A stretch of 26,911 nt of DNA, taken from positions 1 to 26,911 of the forward strand of contig JBEVJC010000028.1 of NCBI GenBank assembly GCA_040510375.1, written 5' to 3'. Positions 26,837-26,911 of this stretch are shown here, piece by piece. How positions within the stretch are numbered: position 1 is the first letter of the stretch; each line of letters begins with the position of its first letter. The DNA comes from JBEVJC01 sp040510375. GTDB taxonomy: Bacteria; Bacteroidota; Bacteroidia; Chitinophagales; Chitinophagaceae. Below the pieces are notes generated by a model. That model was not told where the DNA came from, did not search any database, and saw only the letters and a program-made list of their open reading frames with translations. A program made the position numbers and the translations under genes.

Positions 26837-26911
26837 TTCGGTTTGGCGAAGTACAACCGTGAACTTGATGAGGCAATGGAAGAAGTGAGGCGGAAAGAAT
26901 TGTATAGTTAT
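26837..26911 (+). other. Antitoxin-like reading-frame fragment at the window edge
   Basis: Directly after the AbiEii stop the same frame continues for 25 codons without a stop to the end of the window. KYNRELDEAMEEVRRKELYS resembles the conserved part of small type II antitoxins that read KYN-(K/R)-E-(I/L)-(D/E)-E-A...G-E-x-Y-(S/T) and usually precede a RelE/ParE toxin gene. No ATG lies ahead of the motif; a TTG at 26843 is the only nearby candidate. It may be the start of a real gene, or a remnant. The downstream part is outside the window. Confidence 0.35.

Noticed and set aside
1..26911. CRISPR arrays, tRNA or rRNA genes, and insertion sequences
   Set aside because: No regularly spaced repeats, cloverleaf-like sequences, rRNA motifs or transposase reading frames were seen on either strand.

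Overview
The window looks like a chromosomal piece of a Bacteroidota genome, most likely the Chitinophagaceae (Chitinophaga/Niastella type). The reasons are the signal peptides ending in FSQ or IAQ, the absence of strong Shine-Dalgarno sequences, the moderate GC, and the very large secreted Rhs-type proteins whose motifs are typical of that group. All genes lie on the + strand.

Layout. (1) Bases 1-1512 hold the 3' part of an S9-family (DPP IV-like) peptidase, closed by a strong hairpin terminator at 1533-1579. (2) Bases 1695-2506 hold two AT-rich, translationally coupled small genes: a cytosolic unknown and a lipoprotein. They look like foreign accessory genes and may be orphan immunity genes. 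(3) Bases 2507-3054 hold no convincing gene, but a short inverted repeat and a hairpin lie just ahead of the next gene. (4) Bases 3055-25024 form one tightly packed six-gene unit with gaps of 4-35 bases, ending in an imperfect hairpin terminator. Its products are a 731-aa exported protein with a coiled-coil front and a beta-rich, probably outer-membrane, back; a 375-aa exported protein with an FN3-like domain; a 2522-aa exported TcB/SpvB-like protein carrying DNRLRE, PA14 and jelly-roll-like domains; a 240-aa exported beta-rich protein; a 3302-aa exported Rhs/YD-repeat protein with a swapped C-terminal toxin tip; and a 117-aa cytosolic protein that resembles domain 3 of EF-Tu and sits where the immunity gene belongs. 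(5) Bases 25237-26836 hold a decayed AbiE toxin-antitoxin pair: the AbiEi antitoxin has a stop codon and a frameshift, and the AbiEii nucleotidyltransferase has a stop at codon 8. Just beyond it, running off the window, is a short antitoxin-like reading frame.

How it may work. The six-gene unit reads as a polymorphic toxin locus in which the Rhs/Tc-style shell is split over two giant Sec-exported proteins. The upstream protein has the TcB/SpvB-like opening and ends in a single YD-like strand. The downstream protein has the YD repeats, the Rhs core and the toxin. The other three exported proteins would then be dedicated export, anchoring or assembly partners. The tip resembles ADP-ribosyltransferase-like toxin domains only weakly. 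An EF-Tu-like immunity candidate raises the testable idea that the toxin acts on, or docks with, EF-Tu. GC steps inside the Rhs gene (about 18.8-21.2 kb and after about 23.65 kb) suggest mosaic assembly.
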